64,000 nucleotides of DNA from [Clostridium] aerotolerans DSM 5434. GTDB lineage: Bacteria; Bacillota; Clostridia; Lachnospirales; Lachnospiraceae. The notes beneath the pieces are model-generated. The model saw only the letters and a list, made by a program, of their open reading frames with translations, did no database searches and was not told where the DNA came from. The stretch covers positions 1 to 64,000 of the forward strand of contig NZ_JHWJ01000020.1 of NCBI RefSeq assembly GCF_000687555.1. Direction: 5' to 3'. The position numbers and the translations under genes were made by a program. Below, one piece after another: positions 25,764-35,056 of this stretch (position 1 is the first letter of the stretch; every line of letters starts with the position of its first letter).

Positions 25764-26947
25764 TTCATGAGGGTATCTTTTTTATTGTGTTCTGGATTCT
25801 TTAAGACTTCTTCAAATAGAGCGTCTAAAACTTCTCCAATCTCAGGTCCCGGCTTTCTGCCTGCTGCTATCAGCTCCCTACCGGTCACTGCCATGTCCTT
25901 TAATCGGATGCAGTCCTTGTCCCTTATGATTTCATCAGCGAATTCTTCCACCTTTTTAAGAGTTTCTAAATAGGGTTTTCTTCCGAATATATTTTGAAAA
26001 TACAGGAGATCATGAAAGAGCTCCGGAGTCAGTCCGCTCATCACCTTACGGATGGCAGGCTTATTAGCCGGTATCTCTTTATCCCAAAGGGCAACTAAGG
26101 TCTTTACCTGGCTAATGGTGTCATTATCCAGCTTTAAATCCCTTAATATCTCTACTGCTATTTCCGGTTTCTGATGCCTCAAAATCCCAGCCCACCGCAT
26201 ATGCTTCTTATCCGGGAGCCGTACCAGGTTTTCCTCATCAGAAAGCGTTTTTAAAGCCTGGTGAAATACTCCTGATATATAGGGAGAAATTCCCCATTCA
26301 TTTACTTTAACAATTGTTTCCGGATGCTTTGAAACCAGCAGCTTGGAAAGCTCCACCTGAATCCGCTCCTTGCTGACCTTTGCCATATTGGGAGCAATTA
26401 CAGTGATTGCTTTTCTCGTCTCCTCTTCAATTGAAAAGCCAAGCTGTGCAGAAAACCGGATGGCCCTTAAAATCCGCAGGGCATCCTCTGTGAACCGGTC
26501 CCTGGCATTGCCTACACACCGGATGATCCCCTGCTCTAAATCCTTTTGCCCGTCAAAGATATCCACCAGACCGTCCCGGTCACTGTACGCCATGGCATTG
26601 ATCGTGAAATCGCGTCGTTTTAAATCCTCTTCCAGATTTCTCGTAAACTCCACGGATTTTGGATGGCGCCCATCCTCATATTCTCCATCAATGCGGTAGG
26701 TGGTCACTTCATAACCTGTCTTGTCACAAAGAACTGTAACCGTTCCGTGCTGGATTCCAGTGTCAACGGTCCTTGGAAAAATATCCTTTACCTGCTCCGG
26801 CTTTGCGGAGGTTGTGATGTCCCAGTCTTCAGGAGTCCGACTCAGCAGACTGTCTCTGACACACCCGCCTACCACATACGCTTCAAATCCATGGGCATTC
26901 AGTTGTTCTATGATGTTCCCTGCAGCCTGGGGCACTAAAATCTTCAT
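25745..26947 (-). CDS. cca: CCA tRNA nucleotidyltransferase
   Basis: 400 residues from ATG (a GTG one codon earlier is possible; aaaggag is upstream). The class II nucleotidyltransferase head shows GFEAYVVGGCVRDSLL, EDWDITTSAKP (catalytic DxD), RRDFTINAMAY and EDALRILRAIRFSAQLGF, followed by helical body and tail. It adds or repairs the 3' CCA on tRNAs, needed because tRNA genes such as the one at 22.1 kb do not encode CCA. It is 30 nt downstream of proS, probably the same transcript. Confidence 0.95.
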   Translation of the reverse strand: MKILVPQAAGNIIEQLNAHGFEAYVVGGCVRDSLLSRTPEDWDITTSAKPEQVKDIFPRTVDTGIQHGTVTVLCDKTGYEVTTYRIDGEYEDGRHPKSVEFTRNLEEDLKRRDFTINAMAYSDRDGLVDIFDGQKDLEQGIIRCVGNARDRFTEDALRILRAIRFSAQLGFSIEEETRKAITVIAPNMAKVSKERIQVELSKLLVSKHPETIVKVNEWGISPYISGVFHQALKTLSDEENLVRLPDKKHMRWAGILRHQKPEIAVEILRDLKLDNDTISQVKTLVALWDKEIPANKPAIRKVMSGLTPELFHDLLYFQNIFGRKPYLETLKKVEEFADEIIRDKDCIRLKDMAVTGRELIAAGRKPGPEIGEVLDALFEEVLKNPEHNKKDTLMNLAEML

Positions 26948-26979
26948 CACGCTCTCCTTTTCCTTGTTCCTATCTAAGA

Positions 26980-28413
26980 TTAATACGCTCTTCCCCAGTA
27001 AACCATCTTAACGGCCGGCTTTCCGCAGCAGATACAGGTATCGCTGAGTTTTTCCTGGTTAAATGGCATACAACGGGAAGTTGCTCCTGTTAATTCCTTG
27101 ATTTTATCTTCACATTCCTGATTGCCGCACCACATAGCCTTAACAAAGCCAGGCTTCTCTTCTACGGTTTTTGTAAAAGTGTCCATAGTAACGGCTTCAC
27201 TGGTATGCTCATCTCTGTGGCGTTTTGCCCGCTCAAACATATCCTTCTGGATAGTGGAAAGGAGCTTTCCTACCTCTTCATCCAGTTCATCAATGGATAC
27301 GGTCATCTTTTCATGGGTATCACGGCGTACTAATACCGCCTGGTTCTGTTCCATATCTCTCGGTCCGATTTCCACACGAATGGGGATACCCCTCATCTCA
27401 GACTCGCTGAACTTCCAGCCCGGGCTCTTGTCGCTGTCATCTACTTTAACTCTGTAATTAGAAAGCATGCCTTTTAATTCTAATGCCTTATCAAGAACGC
27501 CTTCCTTTTGCTGCTGAACCGGAACGATGATCACCTGAACCGGAGCAATTCTTGGAGGGAGGACAAGACCGTTATCATCGCCGTGTACCATGATGATACC
27601 GCCGATTAATCTTGTACTAAGTCCCCAGGAGGTCTGATGTACGTAGCTCAACTTATTTTCTTTATCGGAATACTGAATCTCAAAGGCTTTGGCAAATCCG
27701 TCTCCAAAGTTATGGCTGGTTCCGGACTGGAGTGCCTTTCCGTCATGCATGAGGGCTTCAATGGTGTAAGTTGCTTCTGCTCCTGCGAATTTCTCTTTCT
27801 CGGTTTTCTGGCCTCTGATTACGGGCATTGCAAGAACCTCTTCGCAGAAATCTGCGTATAAGTTAAGCATCTGCTCGGTTCTTGCCTCAGCTTCTTCTGC
27901 TGTGGCATGTGCGGTATGGCCTTCCTGCCATAAGAACTCTCTGGAGCGTAAAAATGGTCTGGTCGTCTTTTCCCAGCGGACTACGGAGCACCACTGATTA
28001 TATAATTTAGGAAGGTCACGATAGGACTGGATCTCTCTGGAATAGAAATCACAGAATAAGGTCTCTGAAGTAGGTCTGACACAAAGGCGCTCCTGAAGGG
28101 GCTCCAGTCCGCCATGAGTTACCCAGGCAACCTCTGGTGCAAAGCCTTCCACGTGGTCTTTTTCCTTCTCCAGAAGACTTTCTGGAATAAACATGGGCAT
28201 GTAGACATTTTCAACGCCTGTTTCCTTAAATCTGCGGTCCAGCTCGCTCTGAATGTTTTCCCAAATGGCGTAGCCTGCAGGCTTAATGACCATACAGCCC
28301 TTTACGCTGGAATAATCAATCAATTCTGCTTTTTTTACTACATCCGTGTACCACTGGGCGAAGTCCACATCCATGGATGTGATTGCTTCTACTAATTTCT
28401 TGTCCTTTGCCAT
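26980..28413 (-). CDS. proS: Prolyl-tRNA synthetase, short (archaeal/eukaryotic-like) type
   Basis: 477 residues, without the inserted editing domain of the long bacterial form. Class II motifs are visible: motif 1 region [19 protein letters not shown], motif 2 [11 protein letters not shown] and [16 protein letters not shown], motif 3 near [24 protein letters not shown]. The anticodon-binding domain and a C-terminal zinc-type domain (CGNQEC...CICCGKPA) follow. Charges tRNA-Pro. It is preceded by a T-box leader, so it is induced when tRNA-Pro is uncharged. Confidence 0.97.
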   Translation of the reverse strand: MAKDKKLVEAITSMDVDFAQWYTDVVKKAELIDYSSVKGCMVIKPAGYAIWENIQSELDRRFKETGVENVYMPMFIPESLLEKEKDHVEGFAPEVAWVTHGGLEPLQERLCVRPTSETLFCDFYSREIQSYRDLPKLYNQWCSVVRWEKTTRPFLRSREFLWQEGHTAHATAEEAEARTEQMLNLYADFCEEVLAMPVIRGQKTEKEKFAGAEATYTIEALMHDGKALQSGTSHNFGDGFAKAFEIQYSDKENKLSYVHQTSWGLSTRLIGGIIMVHGDDNGLVLPPRIAPVQVIIVPVQQQKEGVLDKALELKGMLSNYRVKVDDSDKSPGWKFSESEMRGIPIRVEIGPRDMEQNQAVLVRRDTHEKMTVSIDELDEEVGKLLSTIQKDMFERAKRHRDEHTSEAVTMDTFTKTVEEKPGFVKAMWCGNQECEDKIKELTGATSRCMPFNQEKLSDTCICCGKPAVKMVYWGRAY

Positions 28414-28442
28414 GACAATTCTCCTTTATTCTTTGAATTAAA

Positions 28443-28680
28443 AAAGAGCCATCCGTTCCCTACATAAAAGGGACCGAACAACTCGGCGGTGCCACCCAAT
28501 TTAGCCAAAGATACATTCAATGGCTCACTTTTAGATCCGATAACGCCGGAAATTGCGCCGCAGTTTGCTACGGGACTCCGAGGTAGGTTGGGCCATGAGG
28601 GGTATAAAGGCCTTTCACCAAATGGCCTTCTCTCTGGAATACATCATCACTTAGTAATCCTCTTCAACGTCTTTTGGTTG
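28443..28680 (-). ncRNA. T-box riboswitch of proS
   Basis: The minus strand holds the T-box core gggtggcaccgc (28480s-28490s), the antiterminator region, a terminator hairpin with ggtccc/gggaac arms and TTTTTT (28442-28480), and a long Stem I with the AGAGAG motif. Spacing to proS and the gene product point to a tRNA-Pro specifier; the specifier triplet was not fixed by eye. Confidence 0.92.
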
Positions 28681-28709
28681 ATTTTACGTTATTTGCATAT
28701 GTTTGTCAA
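28681..28709 (-). promoter_or_regulatory. Sigma-A promoter of the T-box/proS transcript
   Basis: TTGACA (28704-28709), 17 nt, TAAAAT (28681-28686), directly upstream of Stem I. Confidence 0.8.
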
Positions 28710-28729
28710 GAGGAAGGCCTGGCTTTTGT

Positions 28730-29302
28730 TTATTTCCTTCCCTTCTCTTCCTCCATTAACCTTATGCTGTCCTCCCTTACCTGGTTCCTTAAATCCTTTG
28801 TCTGGGGAAAGCTGTCACAGATTTCATTTCCATAGGTTAAGTTTAGATCATATTCTAGGGGAAGCCAGTAGCTGGTACCTCCCTCATTGTGCTGTATCAC
28901 AGTTTCAATCTTATCAAGGGCTTTTACCAGCTTTGCTTCTTTTGTCTGGCATTCTAACAATTCTTCAAAAAGAGAGGTAAAACGATCAGAAGCCGCCTTT
29001 GGCAATCTGGCTAATAAGGAATGAATGGCTTCTTCCTCTACTGCCTCATCATTGTCGGTTTTTACAAAGGCTGGAATATCTCCGGTCACTGCCTCGCCCC
29101 AGTCATGGATGAGGCACATGCGAATCACCTTATTCATATCCAGGTCTTTAAAGTCCGGCTCCATTAACATAGCAAGAACCGCCAGCCGCCAGGTGTGCTC
29201 TGCTACACTTTCCTGGCGTCCGGAGGTTGTCCAGTTGTGCCTGGTATTGCATTTTAACGTTTCTATCAATCCTAAAAACTCAATCAATTCCTTTGGATTC
29301 AT
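28730..29302 (-). CDS. HD-domain hydrolase (YfbR/HDDC2-like nucleotidase)
   Basis: 190 residues with HD-domain metal ligands: H in SVAEHTWRLAVL, HD in LIHDWGEAVTGDIPA, and D in KALDKIETVIQHNE. This pattern fits the YfbR/HDDC2 5'-deoxynucleotidase-like branch that removes phosphate from dNMPs. The activity is by family only. Its ATG overlaps the stop of the membrane-protein gene upstream by 4 nt, so they are translationally coupled. Confidence 0.85.
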   Translation of the reverse strand: MNPKELIEFLGLIETLKCNTRHNWTTSGRQESVAEHTWRLAVLAMLMEPDFKDLDMNKVIRMCLIHDWGEAVTGDIPAFVKTDNDEAVEEEAIHSLLARLPKAASDRFTSLFEELLECQTKEAKLVKALDKIETVIQHNEGGTSYWLPLEYDLNLTYGNEICDSFPQTKDLRNQVREDSIRLMEEEKGRK

Positions 29303-30414
29303 CGTGCCTTTTCATTTCCTTCCCGATTCGTTTGTTCTCTACAATTATAGCACGATCCACCATACAGCTCCACAATATCTTCAATAATTAACAATCCGAT
29401 CGGACCCATAATAAAGCCAAACAGACCAAAAAGCTGAAGTCCAACAAACATAGACGCCAGGGTTTCCAGAGGCGTTAGCCCTACCTTTCCTCCCATGATC
29501 TTTGCTTCCATCACTTCTCTTATGAAATAACATATGATATAAATGACAATCAGGCCGATACCATATACCCAGTTTTTCCCCACCATAGCGGCAATCGCCC
29601 AGGGAATTAAGACAGTTCCCGTACCAAAGATAGGAAGGGCATCTAAAAAGCCGATTCCAATTCCAAGGAGGATAAAATACGGATTTCCCATGAGAAACAG
29701 ACCTATAGAGCAAATGATCATGGTGAAAATCATAATGGTGGCCTGAGTCTTTAACCATGCGCTGCCGACCGACATTAGCCGGTTTCCAAGCATGGCATAT
29801 TCATAGCAGAACATGGAATTGTCTCTTCTGGTTCTTATATCATCCATTTCCTGAAGTGTTAAGATGGTGGCAATAAATAAAATGACAGTCAGAATAGTTA
29901 CCTGTACCAGCCATTTAATAATGCTCATCGAATTTAACATGACAAATGACATGGCTCTGCTTTTTATTGCGGCTTCTCCGCCTGATATAATATCCCGCAC
30001 CACCTTAAGGAGATATCCGTCAGGCAGCTTTAAAAACTGCTCCGCAAAGGTGCAGTTTTCTGTCAGCCAGGCATCGATGCTCCTCATAATCTGGGGAAGA
30101 TTCTGGAATAGAAGCTTGGCCTCCATTGTAAGCTTTCTTCCTCCGGCATATAGAATAATCCCGAATACGATCATGAAAAGAATGATTTCGATTCCGCCAA
30201 TGACTGCAAGGGGAATGGAAATCACTTTTTTCTTTATGGTAAACCGGGTCTTTCGTTCGATCCAGAGGGCGGAAGGACGTAAGGACAATGCAAATACATA
30301 GGCAATCAAAAAGGGAATCACGAGGGGCAGCAAATAGCGAAAACTCAAATACACTGCCCCCGTAACTCCCAATATTAATAATGTTTTCTTCAGTTTCCTG
30401 CTCGGTTTCTCCAT
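29299..30414 (-). CDS. ytvI: AI-2E-family membrane protein, YtvI-like
   Basis: 371 residues with about seven to eight membrane helices: two near the N-terminus, a periplasmic-type loop, and the conserved C-terminal block (LMGNPYFILLGIGIGFLDALPIFGTGTVLIPWAI, GGKVGLTPLETLASMFVGLQLFGLFGFIMGPI). The size and N-terminus match the sporulation integral membrane protein YtvI of spore formers. Transport function is unproven. A Cys-rich C-terminal end (SCYNCREQ) is unusual. Confidence 0.82.
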   Translation of the reverse strand: MEKPSRKLKKTLLILGVTGAVYLSFRYLLPLVIPFLIAYVFALSLRPSALWIERKTRFTIKKKVISIPLAVIGGIEIILFMIVFGIILYAGGRKLTMEAKLLFQNLPQIMRSIDAWLTENCTFAEQFLKLPDGYLLKVVRDIISGGEAAIKSRAMSFVMLNSMSIIKWLVQVTILTVILFIATILTLQEMDDIRTRRDNSMFCYEYAMLGNRLMSVGSAWLKTQATIMIFTMIICSIGLFLMGNPYFILLGIGIGFLDALPIFGTGTVLIPWAIAAMVGKNWVYGIGLIVIYIICYFIREVMEAKIMGGKVGLTPLETLASMFVGLQLFGLFGFIMGPIGLLIIEDIVELYGGSCYNCREQTNREGNEKAR

Positions 30415-30527
30415 GGACTCACCTGTTTCTGTTTTGTACTTCTTTTGTACATTGACTAGTATGAGCGTCAGGACTTTAAATTATTCAGATTTGAAATTAG
30501 TAAAAAATTCCTCATGAAAAAGAATTT

Positions 30528-31217
30528 TTATAAGGAGAAAAGGTCAAACATTTCTCCTTTTGGTTTCACAGTAAATGTCATCTTTTTGCCTGTTACAGGA
30601 TGGGTTATGGTAAGGCTGGATGCAAACAAAGCTACATTGGTCCGAATGCCTTTTTGCTGAAAACGAGGGTTGTACTTTTGGTCGCCCCATAAAGGTGTTC
30701 CGTGTCCTGCCATCTGTACCCGGATCTGGTGATGGCGTCCTGTTTTCAGTATGATTTCAAGAAGGCTTATTTCCTCACCTTGAAGGTCTTTGTTATCCAC
30801 AATCTTAAAATCAAGTTCAGCTGCTTTTGCACCTTTTATCCCCTTTTCCACAATCTTGGAACAATTGTTTTTTCCGTCTTTCCACAAATAATCCACGTAG
30901 GTGCCAAAGTTTTCCACAGGTTTTCCACATACGACAGCATAATACATTTTCTCTGTTTCGTGGCCGGAAACCTGCCTGCTTAAAGACTCTGCGGCATTTT
31001 TTGTTTTTGCATAAACCATGACGCCGCCGACCGGTTTATCCAGCCTGTGGATAACACCCACATAGGGCTCCCCTGATTTTGGGGATAAGGTGTGGATATG
31101 TCTCTTTACTTCACTGACCATATCCGGTTCAAAGGATCTGGCTGACTGGGATTCTATTCCCACCGGTTTTTCCACGATCAGGATTTCTTTGTCTTCATAT
31201 AGTACATTTAAATTCAT
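30528..31217 (-). CDS. RluA-family pseudouridine synthase
   Basis: 229 residues without an S4 domain. The catalytic HRLDKPVGGVMVYAKT (Asp in RLD) is near residue 64, and the family core KTGRHHQIRVQMAGHG is present. It isomerises uridine to pseudouridine in rRNA or tRNA; the target site cannot be read. The gene is 8 nt downstream of the nitroreductase gene. Confidence 0.9.
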   Translation of the reverse strand: MNLNVLYEDKEILIVEKPVGIESQSARSFEPDMVSEVKRHIHTLSPKSGEPYVGVIHRLDKPVGGVMVYAKTKNAAESLSRQVSGHETEKMYYAVVCGKPVENFGTYVDYLWKDGKNNCSKIVEKGIKGAKAAELDFKIVDNKDLQGEEISLLEIILKTGRHHQIRVQMAGHGTPLWGDQKYNPRFQQKGIRTNVALFASSLTITHPVTGKKMTFTVKPKGEMFDLFSL

Positions 31218-31225
31218 ATTTTTTT

Positions 31226-31963
31226 CTATTCCTCTTTTTCCCAGGCTTCCATCATGGCCTTTACAGAGCGGCTCATTTCCACACTGAAATCACTATTCCA
31301 TTTTCTTTTACAAAATGCGTTGACCCAGGCCTTAAAATCCGGTTTTTCTCCCTCACTGTAGATAAGCTCTTTTTCAAATTCTTCCGGACTTTGGCGGCGG
31401 TATGTATTTTCAAATACCACACATTCCTTGCGCTGTCGGGCAGGCTTTATTCTCTCCTTTTGCTGTTCCGTTGGATATCCGAATACGACCATTGCCGCAG
31501 GGACCGCATATTTGGGCAGACCCAACAGCTCTTTATGAATTTCATAATTTTCTATAATATCCCCAATATAACAGGATCCGATTCCCATGGACTGAGCGGC
31601 TACTACAGCATTCTGGGCTGCGATTAAGGCATCGTCTACAGAAAGCATAAGATCACCAAGGCCAGGATGTCTCACTTTTTCCACATGGCGGCAAAACAGA
31701 TCATACCATTTCTGATAATCTGCTACAAACACAAGGACAAGGGGCGCCTTTGCAATAAATGGCTGGTGATCGCAGGTCTCAGCCAAGCGGTCTTTTATCT
31801 CTTGATCTGTTACATTTATGATGGAGTATAAGGTCATCTTACCGGCTGTTGGAGCCCGTAAGGCTGCTTCCAGGATCAAATCTTCTTTCTCAAGTTCAAT
31901 TGCTCTATCTTCGTATACCCGCACTGATTTTCGTTCAGTTAATTCCCTGATTGTCTCATTCAT
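31226..31963 (-). CDS. Nitroreductase-family FMN oxidoreductase
   Basis: 245 residues with the FMN-binding start RKSVRVYEDRAIE and the core LRAPTAGKMTLY, VVAAQSMGIGSCYIGDI and VFGYPTEQQ. The C-terminal extension of about 60 residues (YRRQSPEEFEKEL...MMEAWEKEE) is longer than in the minimal family. Substrate unknown (nitro-compounds, quinones or flavin). An AAAGGAAGG site precedes the ATG. Possibly co-transcribed with the RluA gene. Confidence 0.88.
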   Translation of the reverse strand: MNETIRELTERKSVRVYEDRAIELEKEDLILEAALRAPTAGKMTLYSIINVTDQEIKDRLAETCDHQPFIAKAPLVLVFVADYQKWYDLFCRHVEKVRHPGLGDLMLSVDDALIAAQNAVVAAQSMGIGSCYIGDIIENYEIHKELLGLPKYAVPAAMVVFGYPTEQQKERIKPARQRKECVVFENTYRRQSPEEFEKELIYSEGEKPDFKAWVNAFCKRKWNSDFSVEMSRSVKAMMEAWEKEE

Positions 31964-32073
31964 TATAGCCTTCCTTTCTATACCGAAACATTTGTCATCT
32001 TTTTATTATATTAAATATCTAAGATACTCGCAAATAGATTTCAAAATAAATACTTTGACATTCAAAAAAACTC

Positions 32074-32102
32074 TTGCAAATTTCAAACAGGAAGTGTATA
32101 GT
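32074..32102 (+). promoter_or_regulatory. Sigma-A promoter of the hemolysin-III gene
   Basis: TTGCAA (32074-32079), 17 nt, TATAGT (32097-32102). The AAGGAGGAG site and the ATG follow at 32174. Confidence 0.65.
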
Positions 32103-32173
32103 ATATAAATATAGATTACATAGTATTAATAACTACATTATATATTTTCATTAACTAACAAGGAGGAGATATC

Positions 32174-32821
32174 ATGAACATAAAAATCAAGGATCCAATG
32201 AGCGCACTGACCCATTTCATTGCTATGATACTGGCAATTTTGGCTGCAGTCCCATTACTTTATAAAGCATCTTCGGCCGGAGCTCTTCATATTACTGCTC
32301 TTACAGTCTTTATCACGAGTATGATTTTACTGTATGCCGCAAGCACGACCTACCACACTTTGGATATCTCTCCAAAAGTCAATAAACTCTTAAAGAAAAT
32401 CGATCATTTTATGATCTTTATCCTGATAGCTGGAACCTACACTCCTGTTTGCCTGATTGTTCTGGGCGACAAGACTGGATATGGTCTTTTGGCACTTGTC
32501 TGGGGAATTGCAATTACCGGAATTATTATTAAGTCCTGGTTCATCATGTGCCCCAAGTGGTTTTCCTCCTGCATCTACATTGCCATGGGCTGGGCTTGTG
32601 TCCTGGCGTTCAGTAAGATTACTCAGGCACTTTCTCCTGCTGGATTTGGCTGGCTCCTTGCGGGGGGCATTATTTATACCGTTGGAGGAGTGATTTACGC
32701 CTTAAAGCTTCCTATCTTTAACTCCAGGCACAAAGGCTTTGGCTCCCATGAAATATTCCATCTCTTTGTCATGGGCGGAAGCTTCTGCCATTACATGCTG
32801 ATGTATCGGTTTGTTGCTTAA
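32174..32821 (+). CDS. Hemolysin III / PAQR-family membrane protein
   Basis: 215 residues with seven membrane helices, beginning KDPMSALTHFIAMILAIL. The family's metal-site pattern is visible: SxxxH-type STTYHT after helix 2, D in KKIDHFMIFILIAGTYTP, and H in GSHEIFHLFVMGGSFCHY. The hemolysin name is historical; members are thought to be metal-dependent ceramidase-like or membrane-homeostasis proteins. Strong ribosome binding site. Its terminator overlaps the convergent GIY-YIG gene. Confidence 0.92.
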   Translation: MNIKIKDPMSALTHFIAMILAILAAVPLLYKASSAGALHITALTVFITSMILLYAASTTYHTLDISPKVNKLLKKIDHFMIFILIAGTYTPVCLIVLGDKTGYGLLALVWGIAITGIIIKSWFIMCPKWFSSCIYIAMGWACVLAFSKITQALSPAGFGWLLAGGIIYTVGGVIYALKLPIFNSRHKGFGSHEIFHLFVMGGSFCHYMLMYRFVA

Positions 32822-32825
32822 TAAT

Positions 32826-32875
32826 AGGACCGTCAGATTCTCAAGTCTCTCCTGGAATCTGGCGGTCCTCTTTTT
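32826..32875 (+). terminator. Intrinsic terminator of the hemolysin-III gene
   Basis: aggaccgtcagattc (32826-32840) pairs with gaatctggcggtcct (32855-32869), then cTTTTT. The 3' arm lies inside the coding end of the convergent GIY-YIG gene. Confidence 0.85.
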
Positions 32876-33116
32876 GTGCTTCCATAACCAGCTTAAGCTT
32901 GTCCTTTCTGGACATCTTCTTTATGGCGGCTTCCCGCTTCATGGCCTCTGCCTTTGATTCAAACTCCTCGTAATAGGCAAGAAGCACCGGTCTTCGGGCT
33001 TTGGTATACTTTGCACCTTTGCCCTCGTTGTGGGCCTTTAATCTTTTTTCCAGATGGTTTGTCCATCCGCAGTAGAGCGTATTATCCGCACACTGTAAAA
33101 TATAAGTATAATTCAT
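32841..33116 (-). CDS. GIY-YIG domain protein (UPF0213 family)
   Basis: 91 residues. The GIY-YIG core reads YTYILQCADNTLYCGWTN, followed by LEKRLKAHNEGKGAKYTKARRPVLLAYYEEFESKAEAMKREAAIKKMSRKDKLKL, the full UPF0213 pattern. The fold is that of small endonucleases, and family members have weak nuclease or RNA-binding activity; no cellular role is established. Its last 10 codons are shared with the 3' arm of the opposite terminator. Confidence 0.9.
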   Translation of the reverse strand: MNYTYILQCADNTLYCGWTNHLEKRLKAHNEGKGAKYTKARRPVLLAYYEEFESKAEAMKREAAIKKMSRKDKLKLVMEAQKEDRQIPGET

Positions 33117-33350
33117 GCTTACTCCGTAAAAGATATATTATGTAAACGGTAATAACGCCTTGCAATCACGTCACTACCGCCCAGGCTAACCTGTCATCTA
33201 TCTAAAGCACCAGCTGGATGCGTTTTGGCGCCATCGATTGGTTGATACCATAGCTGAGCTATAGTATATTATATAACAGGACAAACCGTTATGTGAATAA
33301 CATTCTTTATAGTACCCTGTTTTTTTAGATTCATTCTTTTTTTACGCAGC
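33117..33350 (-). other. Intergenic region upstream of the GIY-YIG gene, possible leader
   Basis: No gene was found. On the minus strand a -10-like TATAAT lies near 33265-33270, followed by about 140 nt with several short self-complementary stretches before the ATG. It may be an untranslated leader; no known RNA class was recognised. Confidence 0.3.
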
Positions 33351-33386
33351 GATGCCAGGCAGATTATATAGATTCTGCCTGGCATC
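33351..33386 (-). terminator. Hairpin at the end of the coat-protein gene
   Basis: A perfect 13-bp stem (33351-33363 with 33374-33386) lies 6 nt beyond the stop. It lacks a good T-run on the minus strand, so termination efficiency is uncertain. Confidence 0.5.
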
Positions 33387-33391
33387 CCATT

Positions 33392-34963
33392 TTAAGACAA
33401 TTCTTTTACTAAAATCAAACGATCTCCCGGTTTTACTGCTTTTTCCGTTAAACCATTGGCTGTCATAATGGTATCAATGGTGGTATGGAACTTTTTGGCA
33501 ATTTTCCAAAGGGAATCTCCAGGCTGAACGATATAGCCAACGATTCCAGGAAGTTTTTGTAAATTATTTAAATCCATAGGCGCATCCGTAGCACTGGTGA
33601 TGATCTGCTCACAGATTGGCTGAAGGGCCAGTAAGTCAAGGGAAATGGTAGATTTGATCTCTACCGTGCCTCCGCCCATCATAACTGCACTTAACTGCTC
33701 TAAACCGGAGTTCAACTGGTTAATGGTATCAGCATTGATTCCAGGAGCTTCAATTAAGTAATGGAACGGAACATCTTCTACGGCTGACTGAATGGGCTGG
33801 GAATCATCAGAGGTCAAGAAAAGAAGTCTTACCTCTAATACACCTTCTACATGAAGTCCGTCTTCCTTGACTTCCGTATCATCAATCTTTACGGTTCCAT
33901 CGCTGTGACAGATCTGGAGAATCCTGTCTGCATTGTCAAGTACCACCTTCTCTACAATCTTACATTTGCTCATGTTCTTGGTGAGAATCTTATCAAAGCA
34001 TGCCTCTCCTGTCTGCAACGTCAGCTCACGGTTGGTGGAATATAAATCGCTTAACAGCTCCATACTCTCTTCCCTGTAAAGCTTCATATCAAGCTCCAGA
34101 ACAGCGTCGAGATCCATCTCCCGCATTTCTCCGTCGGCATCTGGTTTTGCTTCCATATCTTTATGAATGAGATGTACGGTCACACTTGGAACCATATCAT
34201 CGGTTACATCTGCCATATCAAGCTCACCGGAAAATGGAATGCTCTCCTCCAGCCACTGAATGGGAGCACCTTCTCCTTCTCCCTGATAAATCAAAAAGAC
34301 CATCAGTTCACCGTCAAGCATCATTTTGCCATTCATTGGTCTTGTGCTGACGCCTCTCAGCCTCATCTCACTCCATAAAATGTGATCGATGTTTGGCTTG
34401 TTTCCTGACAGCGTAATATTTTCCTTAATGCGGAATGTGTCCTTATGACGAAGAGCGGTAGCCGCCACATCTACATTGCGGCGGAGCGCCTCAACCTGAG
34501 GACAGTCAGAATATCCGCTTCCCGTGTCCACTTCTACGGCAGCGTCAACGTCATAGGCAGTCTCCACCTTGACCTGTAGTGTTACGATAGCCTTCACACT
34601 GATTTTTCTGGAGTTAATAATTCCGGCATTTAAGTCTTCTAAGTCCCAGGAAAGCGAAACCACATCCTGTTCTTCCAGACCAGGTACATTAATCGGCTCC
34701 TCAAAGCTGATGCTTCCGGAAAGGGTCTGAAGTCCGCCTTCTGCTCCCCGGTAGAGGATTGTGAAATCCAGTTTGCCCCTTACGGTGACTCTCTCAGTCT
34801 GGGTTTTCACGGATTCGATTGTAATTTCGCCGGCACTTAAAATAATCTGGTCCACATCATCCATGGTATCTGGAACAATAAAATCATCATCCAGAGTTAC
34901 CTGGGATGTGGCATTTCCTTTCCAACGATTCATATGTATGTTTTTCTTCAAAAGCTCCAACAT
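33392..34963 (-). CDS. SPOCS (DUF3794) and LysM domain protein, probable spore coat protein
   Basis: 523 residues. Three SPOCS-like repeats are visible (about residues 20-140, 165-290 and 325-440; e.g. QVTLDDDFIVPDTMDDVDQIILSAGEI). A C-terminal LysM domain starts at about residue 475 (YIVQPGDSLWKIAKKFHTTIDTIMTANGL). LysM binds peptidoglycan, and SPOCS occurs in coat-assembly proteins of clostridia. Location at the spore cortex/coat interface is inferred. No signal peptide, as expected for a mother-cell protein. Confidence 0.85.
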   Translation of the reverse strand: MLELLKKNIHMNRWKGNATSQVTLDDDFIVPDTMDDVDQIILSAGEITIESVKTQTERVTVRGKLDFTILYRGAEGGLQTLSGSISFEEPINVPGLEEQDVVSLSWDLEDLNAGIINSRKISVKAIVTLQVKVETAYDVDAAVEVDTGSGYSDCPQVEALRRNVDVAATALRHKDTFRIKENITLSGNKPNIDHILWSEMRLRGVSTRPMNGKMMLDGELMVFLIYQGEGEGAPIQWLEESIPFSGELDMADVTDDMVPSVTVHLIHKDMEAKPDADGEMREMDLDAVLELDMKLYREESMELLSDLYSTNRELTLQTGEACFDKILTKNMSKCKIVEKVVLDNADRILQICHSDGTVKIDDTEVKEDGLHVEGVLEVRLLFLTSDDSQPIQSAVEDVPFHYLIEAPGINADTINQLNSGLEQLSAVMMGGGTVEIKSTISLDLLALQPICEQIITSATDAPMDLNNLQKLPGIVGYIVQPGDSLWKIAKKFHTTIDTIMTANGLTEKAVKPGDRLILVKELS

Positions 34964-35056
34964 AAAACAGCACCTGCCTTACCTTCTTTATTCCTTTAAG
35001 AAAGTTTATGCAGGTGCATGTTTCAATATACTTTTTTTATACCTAATGAATGACTT

